Below, in pieces: positions 50,793 to 61,284 of a stretch of 64,000 bases of DNA (positions within the stretch are counted from its first letter, which is position 1; every line of letters starts with the position of its first letter). The translations under genes were made by a program, and so were the position numbers. The notes below the pieces were generated by a model. The model made no database searches. It was not told the DNA's origin and saw only the letters and a list, made by a program, of their open reading frames with translations. The stretch spans positions 5,832 through 69,831 of the forward strand of contig JBCBTD010000017.1 of the NCBI GenBank assembly GCA_039818825.1. Reading direction: 5' to 3'. This stretch comes from JBCBTD01 sp039818825 (GTDB lineage: Bacteria; Pseudomonadota; Alphaproteobacteria; Geminicoccales; Geminicoccaceae).

Positions 50793-51245
50793 GTGCGTGA
50801 ATTTGGGCTTACTGGGACGGGGGCTGCGATCGTCGCGTCGACTTTCGTCGTTGTGACGCCGCGAAGCGTTACGACGACGCTGCAGCCACTGTTGGCGCTC
50901 GGCCGTGAACGGTTCAGACCGCTGCTCCTCGACGAGATGACCCGCGGTGCAGTCGGCCGCGCTGCTTTCGGCACCTTGGACGATCGCTACTTCGTCCGGC
51001 TGGACCTGCCGGAGCAGGCCGAGGTGATCTACGTCCACACTCTGGTGACCGAGGCCACGTCCTTGTCGTTTCCCAATGTCGACCGGTTGCCGGAGGCTCG
51101 GTTCAACGACGCGCTCCCGGAGCGTTACCGGACCGAGGTCATGCCTTTCGACGAGGTGACCTTGCGGCGGCTCGTTTTGGCCGACGTGATGCGGACCCAT
51201 GGCTCAAGCGCCAGCCAAACGACACCGCGGGCAGCCGTGGCTTGA
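50793..51245 (+). CDS. Uncharacterised protein coupled to hpnL
   Basis: The 150-residue product is not recognised. The first ~35 residues are ambiguous (no ribosome site before GTG 50793, so the real start may lie further in). From about residue 30 codon use is clearly coding, with segments such as LALGRERFRPLLLDEM, GRAAFGTLDDRYFVRLDLPEQAEVIYVHTLV and ALPERYRTEVMPFDEVTLRRLVLADVM. No TM helix is evident in the body. Its stop overlaps the hpnL TTG (TTGA), so the gene is translationally coupled to hpnL and hpnN and may take part in hopanoid handling. Confidence 0.65.
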   Translation: MREFGLTGTGAAIVASTFVVVTPRSVTTTLQPLLALGRERFRPLLLDEMTRGAVGRAAFGTLDDRYFVRLDLPEQAEVIYVHTLVTEATSLSFPNVDRLPEARFNDALPERYRTEVMPFDEVTLRRLVLADVMRTHGSSASQTTPRAAVA

Positions 51246-52216
51246 AGCTGTGGCTGCGCGGTCTCTGGGTGATGGCGCTCGCCCTGTTCGTCGGTTTGAT
51301 CGTGCACTACGGCGCCGCTGACATCGCGCATGGCGTGGCCAGCGCCGGCTGGGGCCTCACGGTCATCTGCGCGCTGAGGTTGGTGCCGATGGCGTTGCGC
51401 ACCGTGGCTTGGCGCGCGATCCTGCCGCGGTCCATCGATCGCCCGTTCACCACGCTGCTCGCCTATCGCTGGTACAGCGAGTCGGTCAACACACTCCTCC
51501 CGGTTGCGCAGGTCGGCGGCGTCGTCCTCCGTGGACACCTGCATGCGCAGAGTGGGGTTTCCGGACCCAAGGCGATGGGCGGCGTGGTGGTCGACCTGAC
51601 TGCCGAGGTGATCGCACAGACCGTGTTCGCGGCGATTGCGCTCGGTGCCTTGATGCTCGCGTACAGCAGCGACGGTTTCGCCTACACGGTGATCCCGGCG
51701 TTGTTGGGGTTCGCCTTGCTCGTCGGCGGGTTCTATCTGGCTCAGCGAAGCGGCTTGTTCGGCCGGGTGACCGGCGCGCTCGAGGCGATGATCGGTCAGG
51801 GCCTGGGGATGACGGCCGCCTATGCCCTAGCGATGGACCGGGCGGTCCATCGTCTGTACCACCGGCGCCGGCCGTTCGGCCGTTCCGTAGGCCTGCATCT
51901 CCTCGCGTGGCTCGCCGGCACGTTGGAGATCTGGGTTGCTGCGGCGCTCATCGGTCATCCGCTGTCCCTGGTCGACGCGCTCGTCTTGGAAGGCCTCGTC
52001 AACGCCATCCGCGCCGCCGCATTCATGGTTCCGGGTGCCTTGGGTGTTCAGGAAGGCGGGATGGTGCTGCTTGGCGGACTGGTCGGCTTGCCCCCCGACG
52101 CGGCGCTCTCCTTGTCGCTGGTCAAGCGGGTCCGCGAGCTGCTGCTCGGCGTGCCCGGGATCGTCGTTTGGCAGCGTCACACGGCGGTGCCTCTGCTCGC
52201 GGCCGTCGGCCGTTGA
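51242..52216 (+). CDS. hpnL: HpnL, hopanoid-associated integral membrane protein
   Basis: The 324-residue membrane protein has ~8 predicted TM helices, of the lysylphosphatidylglycerol-synthase TM-region/flippase-like superfamily. Family blocks: LRTVAWRAILPRSIDRPF, WYSESVNTLLPVAQVGGVVLR, AMGGVVVDLTAEVIAQTVF, and FMVPGALGVQEGGMVLLGGL near the C-terminus. Relatives may flip lipids; HpnL is found in hopanoid loci but its role is open. It starts at TTG 51242 over the stop of the preceding gene and ends overlapping hpnN (TTGA). Confidence 0.88.
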   Translation: MKLWLRGLWVMALALFVGLIVHYGAADIAHGVASAGWGLTVICALRLVPMALRTVAWRAILPRSIDRPFTTLLAYRWYSESVNTLLPVAQVGGVVLRGHLHAQSGVSGPKAMGGVVVDLTAEVIAQTVFAAIALGALMLAYSSDGFAYTVIPALLGFALLVGGFYLAQRSGLFGRVTGALEAMIGQGLGMTAAYALAMDRAVHRLYHRRRPFGRSVGLHLLAWLAGTLEIWVAAALIGHPLSLVDALVLEGLVNAIRAAAFMVPGALGVQEGGMVLLGGLVGLPPDAALSLSLVKRVRELLLGVPGIVVWQRHTAVPLLAAVGR

Positions 52217-54756
52217 CCAGGGCGGCGTCCGGTGTCCGCGCCCTGGTGACGCGCCTGGCCGGGTGGTGCGCTGGCCACGCGGTCACCGTGATCGTCACCA
52301 CACTGATGCTGGCGGTACTCGCCGGCGCCTTCACCGTCGATCGCTTCCGGATCGACAGCGACCTCGACGATCTGATCGATCGCGACGCCCCCTTTCGCGC
52401 CCGCCAACTCGACCTGACGGCGGCCTTCCCCGATGCCGCCAATCAGCTCGTCTTGGTGATCCGCGGCGCCACGCTCGACGACCGACTGTTCGCCGCGCGC
52501 ACGCTTCGCGACACGCTGGCTGAGCAGCCGGGGTTGGTTGCGGCGGTCTGGGCACCGGCGATCGATCCGTTCTTCGCACGCAACGCGCTGCTCTACTCGG
52601 ACGTCGACGAGGTCGAGGCAACGCTCGACCGGCTGGCCGAGATGACGCCGCTCCTGAGCCAACTCGCCGTCGACGCCAACCCGACCACGCTGATCGATTT
52701 GCTCGCCAACGCGATGGCGGAGTTGCCGCCCGACGACCCACAACGCGAGGCCGTCGCCGCGGCGATCGACGCCCTGGTCCCCTCCTTGGAAGCCGCCGCC
52801 GCGGGCGCGCCGACGACGCTCGGCTGGCTCGATCTCCTGGCGGACGACGCGGCCGTCGGTCCGGTGATCCTGCAGGTTTCGCCGGTGCTCGACCGGACCC
52901 GGATCATGCCCAGCGCCGAGGCGCTCGCGGCCACCCGGCGTCTCGCCGCCGCGCTCGAGCAGGACGTCGCCGGCCTGGACATAGCGCTCACCGGCTCGGT
53001 TGCGCTCCGTGCGGAGGAGCTCGAGACCGTCAAGATCGGTGCGTCGATGGCCGGACTGCTATCGCTCGCGCTCGTCACCGTGATCTTGGCCGTCGGGTTA
53101 CGGTCGGTCGGGACGATCTTCGCCGTGTTGGCGACGCTGATCGTCGGGCTCGTGTTCACGGCCGCAGTCGCCCTCCTGACGGTCGGCACGTTCACCATGA
53201 TCTCGGTGGCGTTCGCCGTACTGTTCATCGGCCTCGGCGTCGACTTCGCCATCCACGTGGCACTGCGTGTCCAGGAAGCGAGCGATGGCACGGCGGCCGG
53301 CTGGCATGCCGCGGTGGCGGAGGGCACGGGCGCTGCCGGCACGGCGCTCCTGCTCTGCGGCCCGACGACCGCGGCGGCGTTCTTCGCCTTCGCGCCGACC
53401 GCCTATATCGGCCTCGCGCAGCTCGGCCTGATCGCCGGGTTCGGCATGCTGATCGCCTTGGCGCTGGCATTGACCTTCTTACCGGCGCTCCTGACGCTGA
53501 TCGGTGGCCGGCGGCCGTTACCAAGGCTGACGCTGCCGGTGCTGCCGCGGACCTTGCGCTTGGCCCTCACGCTCGCACTGGTCGGCTTCGCGACGTTCGG
53601 CTTCGTCGGGATCGGCTCCGTCCGCTTCGATGGTGATCCGCTCGCTCTTCGCGCCCAGGCGGCCCCGTCGGTCCTCGCATTCCGTGAGCTCTTGGGCGAT
53701 CCGGGCGCCAGCCCTTACATCGCCGAACTCTTGGTCGAGGACGCCGAAGCCGCGGCGGTGGCCGAAGCACGCTTGGCGGCCATTCCCGAGGTCGGCAGCA
53801 TCGTCGACGTTCGTTCGTTCGTTCCGGACGAGATGGCAGCGAAACTGGCACTGATCGACGATGCTAGCCTGTTCGTGGCCGTCCCCGACTATCAAGAGCC
53901 GACTCCGGTCGATGCCGAGGCGTTGATCGTGGCGTTGCACGAGCTGGAGGCGGCGGCACCGTCGGTGACGGCGGCTGCGGCGGCCGGTGCCCTCGCCGCG
54001 CATCTCAGTGTCCAGCCGGACAGCGCCGCTGCGATCGGCGAGGCGTGGTTCGCACGTTGGGCGCCGGCACTGCAGCGCTTGGCGGCCCTCCTGCAGGCCG
54101 AACCGGTAGACAGCGCTGCGCTGCCGCCAGCGCTGGTCGAGCGCTACGTCGCTGGCGACGGGCGATACCGGCTCCAGGTGTTCCCGGCGACACCGCTGTT
54201 GGCGCAGGACCAGCGCGAGCATTTCGTCCGGGCGTTGCTTGCGGTCGAGCCCACCGCGGCCGGCGATGTCGTGCAGATGACCGGCGCCACGGAGTTGGTT
54301 GCCCGGGCGATGGTGCAGGCGACGGCGTTGGCGTTCGTCGCGGTCGGCTTGATCGTCGCCATCGTGTTGCGGCGGACGGCGGACGTCGTGGCCGTGCTCG
54401 GCACGCTCGCCATCGCCGCGGGCCTCACGCTCGGTGCGGTGAGCTTGTTCGATCTCTCGTTCAACTTCGCCAACGTCGTGGTGCTGCCACTGCTCCTGGG
54501 CTTCGGGGTCGATGCAGCCGTCCACATGGTGATGCGCTGGCGTGAGAGCGGTGCTTCCGCGGACTTCGGCTCGACCAGCACGGGCCGTGCGGTGCTGTTG
54601 AGTGCGCTGACGACCATCGCGTCCTTCGGCACCCTGGCGCTGTCGCCGCATCGAGGGACGGCGAGCATGGGGTTGCTGTTGACCATCGCCATCGTCGCCA
54701 GCCTGGCCGCGGCTCTGATCGCCCTGCCATTCTGGCTGGAGCGGCGACGCCGCTGA
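52213..54756 (+). CDS. hpnN: HpnN, RND/MMPL-family hopanoid transporter
   Basis: The 847-residue inner-membrane protein has the duplicated RND layout: TM1 (~20-42), a large periplasmic domain (~45-275), five TM helices (~278-440), TM7 (~448-470), a second periplasmic domain (~475-690) and a final TM block (~700-835). Intramembrane blocks include FAVLFIGLGVDFAIHVALRV and VVLPLLLGFGVDAAVHMVMRW (Asp in GxGxD, likely proton relay). HpnN moves hopanoids to the outer membrane in Rhodopseudomonas. It starts at TTG 52213 overlapping the hpnL stop. Separated by ~11 kb from hpnM, its presumed periplasmic partner. Confidence 0.92.
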   Translation: MTRAASGVRALVTRLAGWCAGHAVTVIVTTLMLAVLAGAFTVDRFRIDSDLDDLIDRDAPFRARQLDLTAAFPDAANQLVLVIRGATLDDRLFAARTLRDTLAEQPGLVAAVWAPAIDPFFARNALLYSDVDEVEATLDRLAEMTPLLSQLAVDANPTTLIDLLANAMAELPPDDPQREAVAAAIDALVPSLEAAAAGAPTTLGWLDLLADDAAVGPVILQVSPVLDRTRIMPSAEALAATRRLAAALEQDVAGLDIALTGSVALRAEELETVKIGASMAGLLSLALVTVILAVGLRSVGTIFAVLATLIVGLVFTAAVALLTVGTFTMISVAFAVLFIGLGVDFAIHVALRVQEASDGTAAGWHAAVAEGTGAAGTALLLCGPTTAAAFFAFAPTAYIGLAQLGLIAGFGMLIALALALTFLPALLTLIGGRRPLPRLTLPVLPRTLRLALTLALVGFATFGFVGIGSVRFDGDPLALRAQAAPSVLAFRELLGDPGASPYIAELLVEDAEAAAVAEARLAAIPEVGSIVDVRSFVPDEMAAKLALIDDASLFVAVPDYQEPTPVDAEALIVALHELEAAAPSVTAAAAAGALAAHLSVQPDSAAAIGEAWFARWAPALQRLAALLQAEPVDSAALPPALVERYVAGDGRYRLQVFPATPLLAQDQREHFVRALLAVEPTAAGDVVQMTGATELVARAMVQATALAFVAVGLIVAIVLRRTADVVAVLGTLAIAAGLTLGAVSLFDLSFNFANVVVLPLLLGFGVDAAVHMVMRWRESGASADFGSTSTGRAVLLSALTTIASFGTLALSPHRGTASMGLLLTIAIVASLAAALIALPFWLERRRR

Positions 54757-54766
54757 GCGCCCCGCG

Positions 54767-57286
54767 TCAGCCGGCTCGGAGCAGCGGTTGCACTGGCTGG
54801 GCAACCACCCTGGCCAAACCGAGCAGCCCGGTTCCCGTCGTGATGGCGAGGCCTAGGACCAGTACACCGGCGGTCCAAGCGACCGAGAACACGAATGGCA
54901 GCCCTAGCGCCCATTGGGCGATCACCATGCTGCCGGCGATCCCCAGTACCAGCCCAGCGAATCCCGCGATCGTTCCGGTGGCGGCGTGCTCCGTGAGGAA
55001 GGTTCTGACCAGATCGCCGCGGCGGGCACCGAGCGCTTTGAGGATCGCCGAGGCGTAGCGTTGGCGCGCGCGGACGGCGTTGAGGCCGGCCGCAAGGACG
55101 ACGATGCCGCTCGCCAAGGTCAGCCCCGCAACGAACGCGACCGCCGTGCGAATCTTGTCGAGGACGCCGGTGAACGCGGCGATGGTCTCGTCGACGAAGA
55201 TCGGCGTGACGTTGGAGCCGACTGCGCGCACTGCCGCGATCAACGCTGGCCGGTCGTCGGGTGCGATGTCGACGGTGGCGATGTGGCTATGTGGTGCAGC
55301 TTCCAGGAAGCCCGGACTGAAGACGAAGAGGAACGCGAGGGAGCCCGAGCCCCAATCGAGCGCCGGGCGCAGCACGGCGATCTCGGCGTCGACCATGCGC
55401 CCGAGCACGTTGAACGTCAGCACGTCACCGATCCCGACACCGTAGGCTGCCGCGATGTCTGCAGGGATGGCGACCTGAAGCGGCCCTGTGTGGTCCTCGG
55501 GCCACCACGCACCAGCCACGGGTCGTTCGCCGGCCGGCGGGGCGGTACTCCAGGTCAGGCCGCGATCGCCCTCGACGGTCCAGTCGGCGTCCTCGCCGAT
55601 CGCCACGTCGCGCGCGGTCACGCCGGCGATCTTCACCAGCCGCGCGCGCATGTAGGGCACGATCTCGACCAGTTCGGCGCCAGTGGCGGTGTCGACGGCG
55701 GTGACGAACGGTGCGCGCTGGTCCGGCTGAATGTCGATGAACACCGTGCTGAACAGCCGCTCGGGGAGGCGCGCACCGATCTCGGCGTCGAGCACGCGGC
55801 CGGTCTGGCCGACCACCGTCAAGAGCCCGAGCCCGAGGGCGAGCGCCATCACCGTCGGTGTCGTCTCGCCGCCCGGTCGTGCGATCTCCCGCAGCGGCAG
55901 GCGCAAGCGTGGCGGCGCAAGCCTGGCCAGGCTGCCCGCCGACCGTTGCAGGCCGGCAACCAGGATGCCCAACAGCGCCGTCGCGACACCGACGGCGCCG
56001 ATCGTCGCCAAGGCGATCCAGGGCGCATCGGTCGTCACCAGCACCAAGACGACCAGCGCCGCAGCGAGCGCCACGACGACCAGGCGATCGCGACCGGTCG
56101 GTGGTGAGGCACCGGTGTCGGCGTCGCCGCGGAACAGATCGGCGGGCGACGTGCGGCGAGCGGCGGCGAGCGGCAGCCAGGCGAAAACGGCGAGAACCAG
56201 CGCGCCGATGGCCGCAGCGGACGCCAGGGCAGCGGCCGAAGGCTCCGGTGCCAGGGCGAAGGGCAAGAGCCCGGCCGGCAGCAGCAGGAGCAGGTAGGGC
56301 AACGCTGCGCCCAGGACCATTCCAAGGCTGATCCCCAGAAGACCGAGGATGCCGAGCTGCGCCGCGTAGAGCCGGGTCACCCAGCCGGGGCGGGCGCCCA
56401 ACGCACGGAGTGTGGCGATCGTCCTCAGCTTGCCCGACAAATGGCTGCGCGTGGCGAGCGCGATGCCGAGGCCGCCCGTCGCCAGCGCCGCGAGGGCGGC
56501 GAGGGTGAGGAACGTCGCGAGCCGCCCGACCAAATCACGGAGCCCCGGTTGCGCGGTCGACGCGCTCTGCACACGGAATCGCGCTTCCGGATGGTCACGG
56601 AGGATCGCCGCCGCGAGGGCGTCGCGGTTCGCCGCATCGGGCACGGCTAGTCTCGTGGTGAAACGCGCGACGCTGCCTTCCTGGATGACACCGGTGGCGG
56701 CCAACGAGTCCTGATCGACGACGACACGCGGGCCGATCTGAAAGCCACCGCGGTTGCGGTCCGGCTCGGAGACGAGCTCCGCGCGGATGGTGAGCGTGGC
56801 CGCACCGATCACCAGCGGATCACCGATCGCCAGGCCAAGGCGTTCGAGCAGGCCGGCGCCGACCACCACGCCGCCGTCGCGCAGAGCCTCGTTCGGCGGC
56901 ATCGGTGGGTCGAGCAACACCGCCCCGTAGAGCGGCCAAGCGTCGTCGACGGCCTTGAGCGCAATGGTGGTCTGGTCGCCGCCGTCGATCGCGCGGGCAA
57001 GGGTCGTCGTCGTCGCGGCATCGCTGGTCCGAGCGCCCGCCGGTAGCACGGCGGCGCGCTCTTCCGCCGTCAGTGGTGCCGACGGCGCGGTGATCGCGAG
57101 ATCGCCACCCAACAGCGCGGCGGCGTCGCGCTCCAGCGTTTCCAGGACCGCCTGGCGTGCCGTGCCCACGGCGGCCAAGGTCGCCACGCCGAATGCGAGT
57201 GCCACGACGATCCACGCCAGATTGGGGCTGCCGACGAGGTCCCGCCATACGAGACGCCAGGCGAGTGGGCGATTGGCGCCGCTCAA
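54767..57286 (-). CDS. ABC transporter permease, YbbP/FtsX-type
   Basis: The 839-residue protein has the YbbP layout: TM1 (~22-42), a large periplasmic domain, TM2-4 (~250-350) with LRTIATLRALGARPGW, further central TM pairs (~365-455), a second periplasmic domain (~485-700), and a final FtsX domain (TM ~705-830) with RARQRYASAILKALGARRGDLV. This is the LolC/MacB-like mechanotransmission family, probably handling lipophilic substrates or lipoproteins. TTG 57286 overlaps the ATPase stop (TTGA). It converges on hpnN with 10 bases between stops. Confidence 0.9.
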   Translation of the reverse strand: MSGANRPLAWRLVWRDLVGSPNLAWIVVALAFGVATLAAVGTARQAVLETLERDAAALLGGDLAITAPSAPLTAEERAAVLPAGARTSDAATTTTLARAIDGGDQTTIALKAVDDAWPLYGAVLLDPPMPPNEALRDGGVVVGAGLLERLGLAIGDPLVIGAATLTIRAELVSEPDRNRGGFQIGPRVVVDQDSLAATGVIQEGSVARFTTRLAVPDAANRDALAAAILRDHPEARFRVQSASTAQPGLRDLVGRLATFLTLAALAALATGGLGIALATRSHLSGKLRTIATLRALGARPGWVTRLYAAQLGILGLLGISLGMVLGAALPYLLLLLPAGLLPFALAPEPSAAALASAAAIGALVLAVFAWLPLAAARRTSPADLFRGDADTGASPPTGRDRLVVVALAAALVVLVLVTTDAPWIALATIGAVGVATALLGILVAGLQRSAGSLARLAPPRLRLPLREIARPGGETTPTVMALALGLGLLTVVGQTGRVLDAEIGARLPERLFSTVFIDIQPDQRAPFVTAVDTATGAELVEIVPYMRARLVKIAGVTARDVAIGEDADWTVEGDRGLTWSTAPPAGERPVAGAWWPEDHTGPLQVAIPADIAAAYGVGIGDVLTFNVLGRMVDAEIAVLRPALDWGSGSLAFLFVFSPGFLEAAPHSHIATVDIAPDDRPALIAAVRAVGSNVTPIFVDETIAAFTGVLDKIRTAVAFVAGLTLASGIVVLAAGLNAVRARQRYASAILKALGARRGDLVRTFLTEHAATGTIAGFAGLVLGIAGSMVIAQWALGLPFVFSVAWTAGVLVLGLAITTGTGLLGLARVVAQPVQPLLRAG

Positions 57287-57981
57287 GCCGCGGCCTCGCG
57301 GCCGGCGGCAGGCGTGTGGTCGACCCGGCCGTCGTGCATCCGCACCTGGCGATCGGCCCGGGCCGCCAGCGCCGGGTCGTGGGTGATCAAGAGCAACGTC
57401 GCACCGTCCTCGCGCGGCAGGGCGAACAGCAGATCGGCGACCGCGCGCGCGGTGTCGCCGTCGAGATTGCCGGTCGGTTCGTCGGCGAGGATCAACTTCG
57501 GGCCGGCCACGAGGGCGCGGGCGAGGGCGACGCGTTGTTGCTCGCCGCCCGAGAGCTGGGAGGGGCGATGGCCCAGCCGGGCGCCAAGACCGACGCGCTC
57601 CAGACCGGTCCTTGCCCGCTCTTCGGCATCTTCACGCCCGGCGAGTTCCAGCGGTACGGCCACGTTCTCGAGCGCGGTCAAGGTCGGCACCAGGTGGAAG
57701 GACTGGAACAGGATGCCGAGGTTTTGACGCCGCCAGTCGGCTCGGCCGTTCTCGTCGAGGGCACCAACGTCGACATCAGCGACGGTGACGCGCCCGTCGG
57801 TCGCGGGTTCGAGGCCGGCGATCACCGCGAGCAGGCTCGACTTGCCCGAGCCGGAGGGCCCGACGATGGCGATGGAGGTTCCGGCTTCGACGGCGAGGTC
57901 GACGCCGCGGAGCACGTTGACCGGCCCGGTTGGCGCTCTAAGCGTCAGATGCACGGAGTCGACGACGATCAAAGGGGACAC
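57283..57981 (-). CDS. ABC transporter ATP-binding protein, YbbA/LolD type
   Basis: The 232-residue ATPase has Walker A GPSGSGKSS (about residues 43-51), Q-loop LFQSFHLVPTLTALENV, signature LSGGEQQRVALARALV, Walker B LILADEPTGNLD and H-loop LLLITHDPALA. This matches the MacB/LolD/YbbA subfamily. It is the partner of the permease at 54767-57286. GTG 57981 is separated from the divergent esterase ATG (57983) by a single base, so its promoter and ribosome site must lie inside the esterase coding sequence (GGGA is present in the antisense leader). Confidence 0.93.
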   Translation of the reverse strand: MSPLIVVDSVHLTLRAPTGPVNVLRGVDLAVEAGTSIAIVGPSGSGKSSLLAVIAGLEPATDGRVTVADVDVGALDENGRADWRRQNLGILFQSFHLVPTLTALENVAVPLELAGREDAEERARTGLERVGLGARLGHRPSQLSGGEQQRVALARALVAGPKLILADEPTGNLDGDTARAVADLLFALPREDGATLLLITHDPALAARADRQVRMHDGRVDHTPAAGREAAA

Positions 57982-57982
57982 G

Positions 57983-58651
57983 ATGCTTTCCCGCGCGGTT
58001 TGCGTATGCCTTGCCCTGCAACTTGGGGCGTCGGCTGGTGTCCTCAACCGTTGGGACGTCGCGCAGGGCGCCGTCGCCGCCGAGAGCTGCCGGATCACGT
58101 TCCTCGGCGACAGTCTGACGGCCGGCTTCGGGCTGCCCGACGAGGCCAGCTGGCCGGCCCGCATGGCCGACCGCCTTGCTGCGGAGGACATCCCGTGCGC
58201 CGTCGTCAACGCCGGCGTCAGCGGCGACACCACCGCCGGCGGGCGCGCCCGACTCGGCTGGCTCTTGGCTGAGCAGCCCACCCACGTCGTGCTGGCACTC
58301 GGCGCCAACGACGGGCTGCGCGCCCTGCCGGTCGACGACATGGCCGACAATCTGGACGCGATGCTGACCGAGTTGGCGGCGGCTGACGTCACCGTGCTCT
58401 TGGCCGGCATGCTGGCGCCGCCCAATCTCGGCGAGGATTACGGCCGTCGGTTCGCCGACGCTTTCGAGGATGTCGCGGCGCATCACGACGTCGCCTTTTA
58501 TCCCTTCCTGCTCGACGGCGTGGCTGGCGACCCCGCGCTCAACCAGCCGGACGGCATCCATCCCAATCCGCGCGGCGTCGAGGTGATGGTCGAGCGCATT
58601 TGGCCGACCTTTGGCGCGTGGCTCGAAGCCACCGGCGTGGCGGACGGCTGA
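57983..58651 (+). CDS. tesA: TesA-like SGNH esterase / lysophospholipase
   Basis: The 222-residue secreted SGNH hydrolase has a signal peptide over the first ~30 residues. Block I is ITFLGDSLTAGFGLPDEASWP (Ser nucleophile), block II NAGVSGDTTAGG, block III VLALGANDGLR and block V PDGIHPNPRGVEVM (Asp-His). Its context, divergent from a YbbAP-like ABC transporter, is the same as in E. coli. It hydrolyses thioesters or lysophospholipids in the periplasm. The AAAGGGGAC leader that serves as ribosome site lies inside the ATPase coding sequence. Confidence 0.92.
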   Translation: MLSRAVCVCLALQLGASAGVLNRWDVAQGAVAAESCRITFLGDSLTAGFGLPDEASWPARMADRLAAEDIPCAVVNAGVSGDTTAGGRARLGWLLAEQPTHVVLALGANDGLRALPVDDMADNLDAMLTELAAADVTVLLAGMLAPPNLGEDYGRRFADAFEDVAAHHDVAFYPFLLDGVAGDPALNQPDGIHPNPRGVEVMVERIWPTFGAWLEATGVADG

Positions 58652-58808
58652 CGACCCCCGGCCTCCGGAGCAGTTCCGAGACCAATGTCCGGGCGCCTGG
58701 CGCTGTCCGCGCCGTTGTCTCCGACCGTGGCTCTGGTCACCATACGGCAACCGCTGGTCCGCTCGACAGGGTCGGCGTAGCAAAACGATGGACCCCGGAG
58801 GAGGCTCG

Positions 58809-60746
<1,938 letters not shown>

Positions 60747-60819
60747 CCCTGTTCGAGCGACGCGTCCGGGCGCTTTTTGCTGCTCGGGCGCGTCGTCGTC
60801 TCTGCCGGAGGGAAGGTCG

Positions 60820-61230
60820 ATGACGGCCGGCCGTTCCGAGAGTGCCGACCGTGCCTTGCACCGGCTGCGCGAGCCGGTCCCGGCGTCGCGGGCGATGCGC
60901 GCCAACGCCAAGTCGAAGCGTGCGTTCGCGGGCCGAGTTTTCGCCAGGTTCGCTCGCCAGGGACCCAACTCCTGGGACCCGTTCGCGCTCCGCCCGGTGG
61001 CGCTGGAAAGCGTGGACGTCGGCCCTGGCGTGCGCCTGCAGATCGAAGACGAGGGCGGCATCTTCCGCATGCGGTTCAAAGGTGCGGTCATCGTCGCGGA
61101 AGCCGTCGATGGTCATGGCGTGCCGCTCGAGCGTGACGTGTTCATCGCCGAATACGTCGACGGTTTCGCTCACGCCAAGGGGCACGGTGTCTCGGCGCAC
61201 ATCGCCAAGACCCTCTCGCGGCGCGGCTGA
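60820..61230 (+). CDS. Uncharacterised small protein
   Basis: The 136-residue protein is not recognised. The basic N-terminal half (SKRAFAGRVFARFARQGPNSWDPFALRPVALE) is followed by a beta-rich stretch (GVRLQIEDEGGIFRMRFKGAVIVAEAV) and a mixed tail (DVFIAEYVDGFAHAKGHG). It has no signal peptide or TM helix. GGAGGG seven bases before ATG 60820 supports a real start. It sits 73 bases after acs on the same strand, just upstream of an adenylate cyclase. Confidence 0.7.
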   Translation: MTAGRSESADRALHRLREPVPASRAMRANAKSKRAFAGRVFARFARQGPNSWDPFALRPVALESVDVGPGVRLQIEDEGGIFRMRFKGAVIVAEAVDGHGVPLERDVFIAEYVDGFAHAKGHGVSAHIAKTLSRRG

Positions 61231-61284
61231 GCGGCGCTGGATCGGGCGCTGGCGCCGGCGTGACCATCCTGGAAAGCATCGGTC

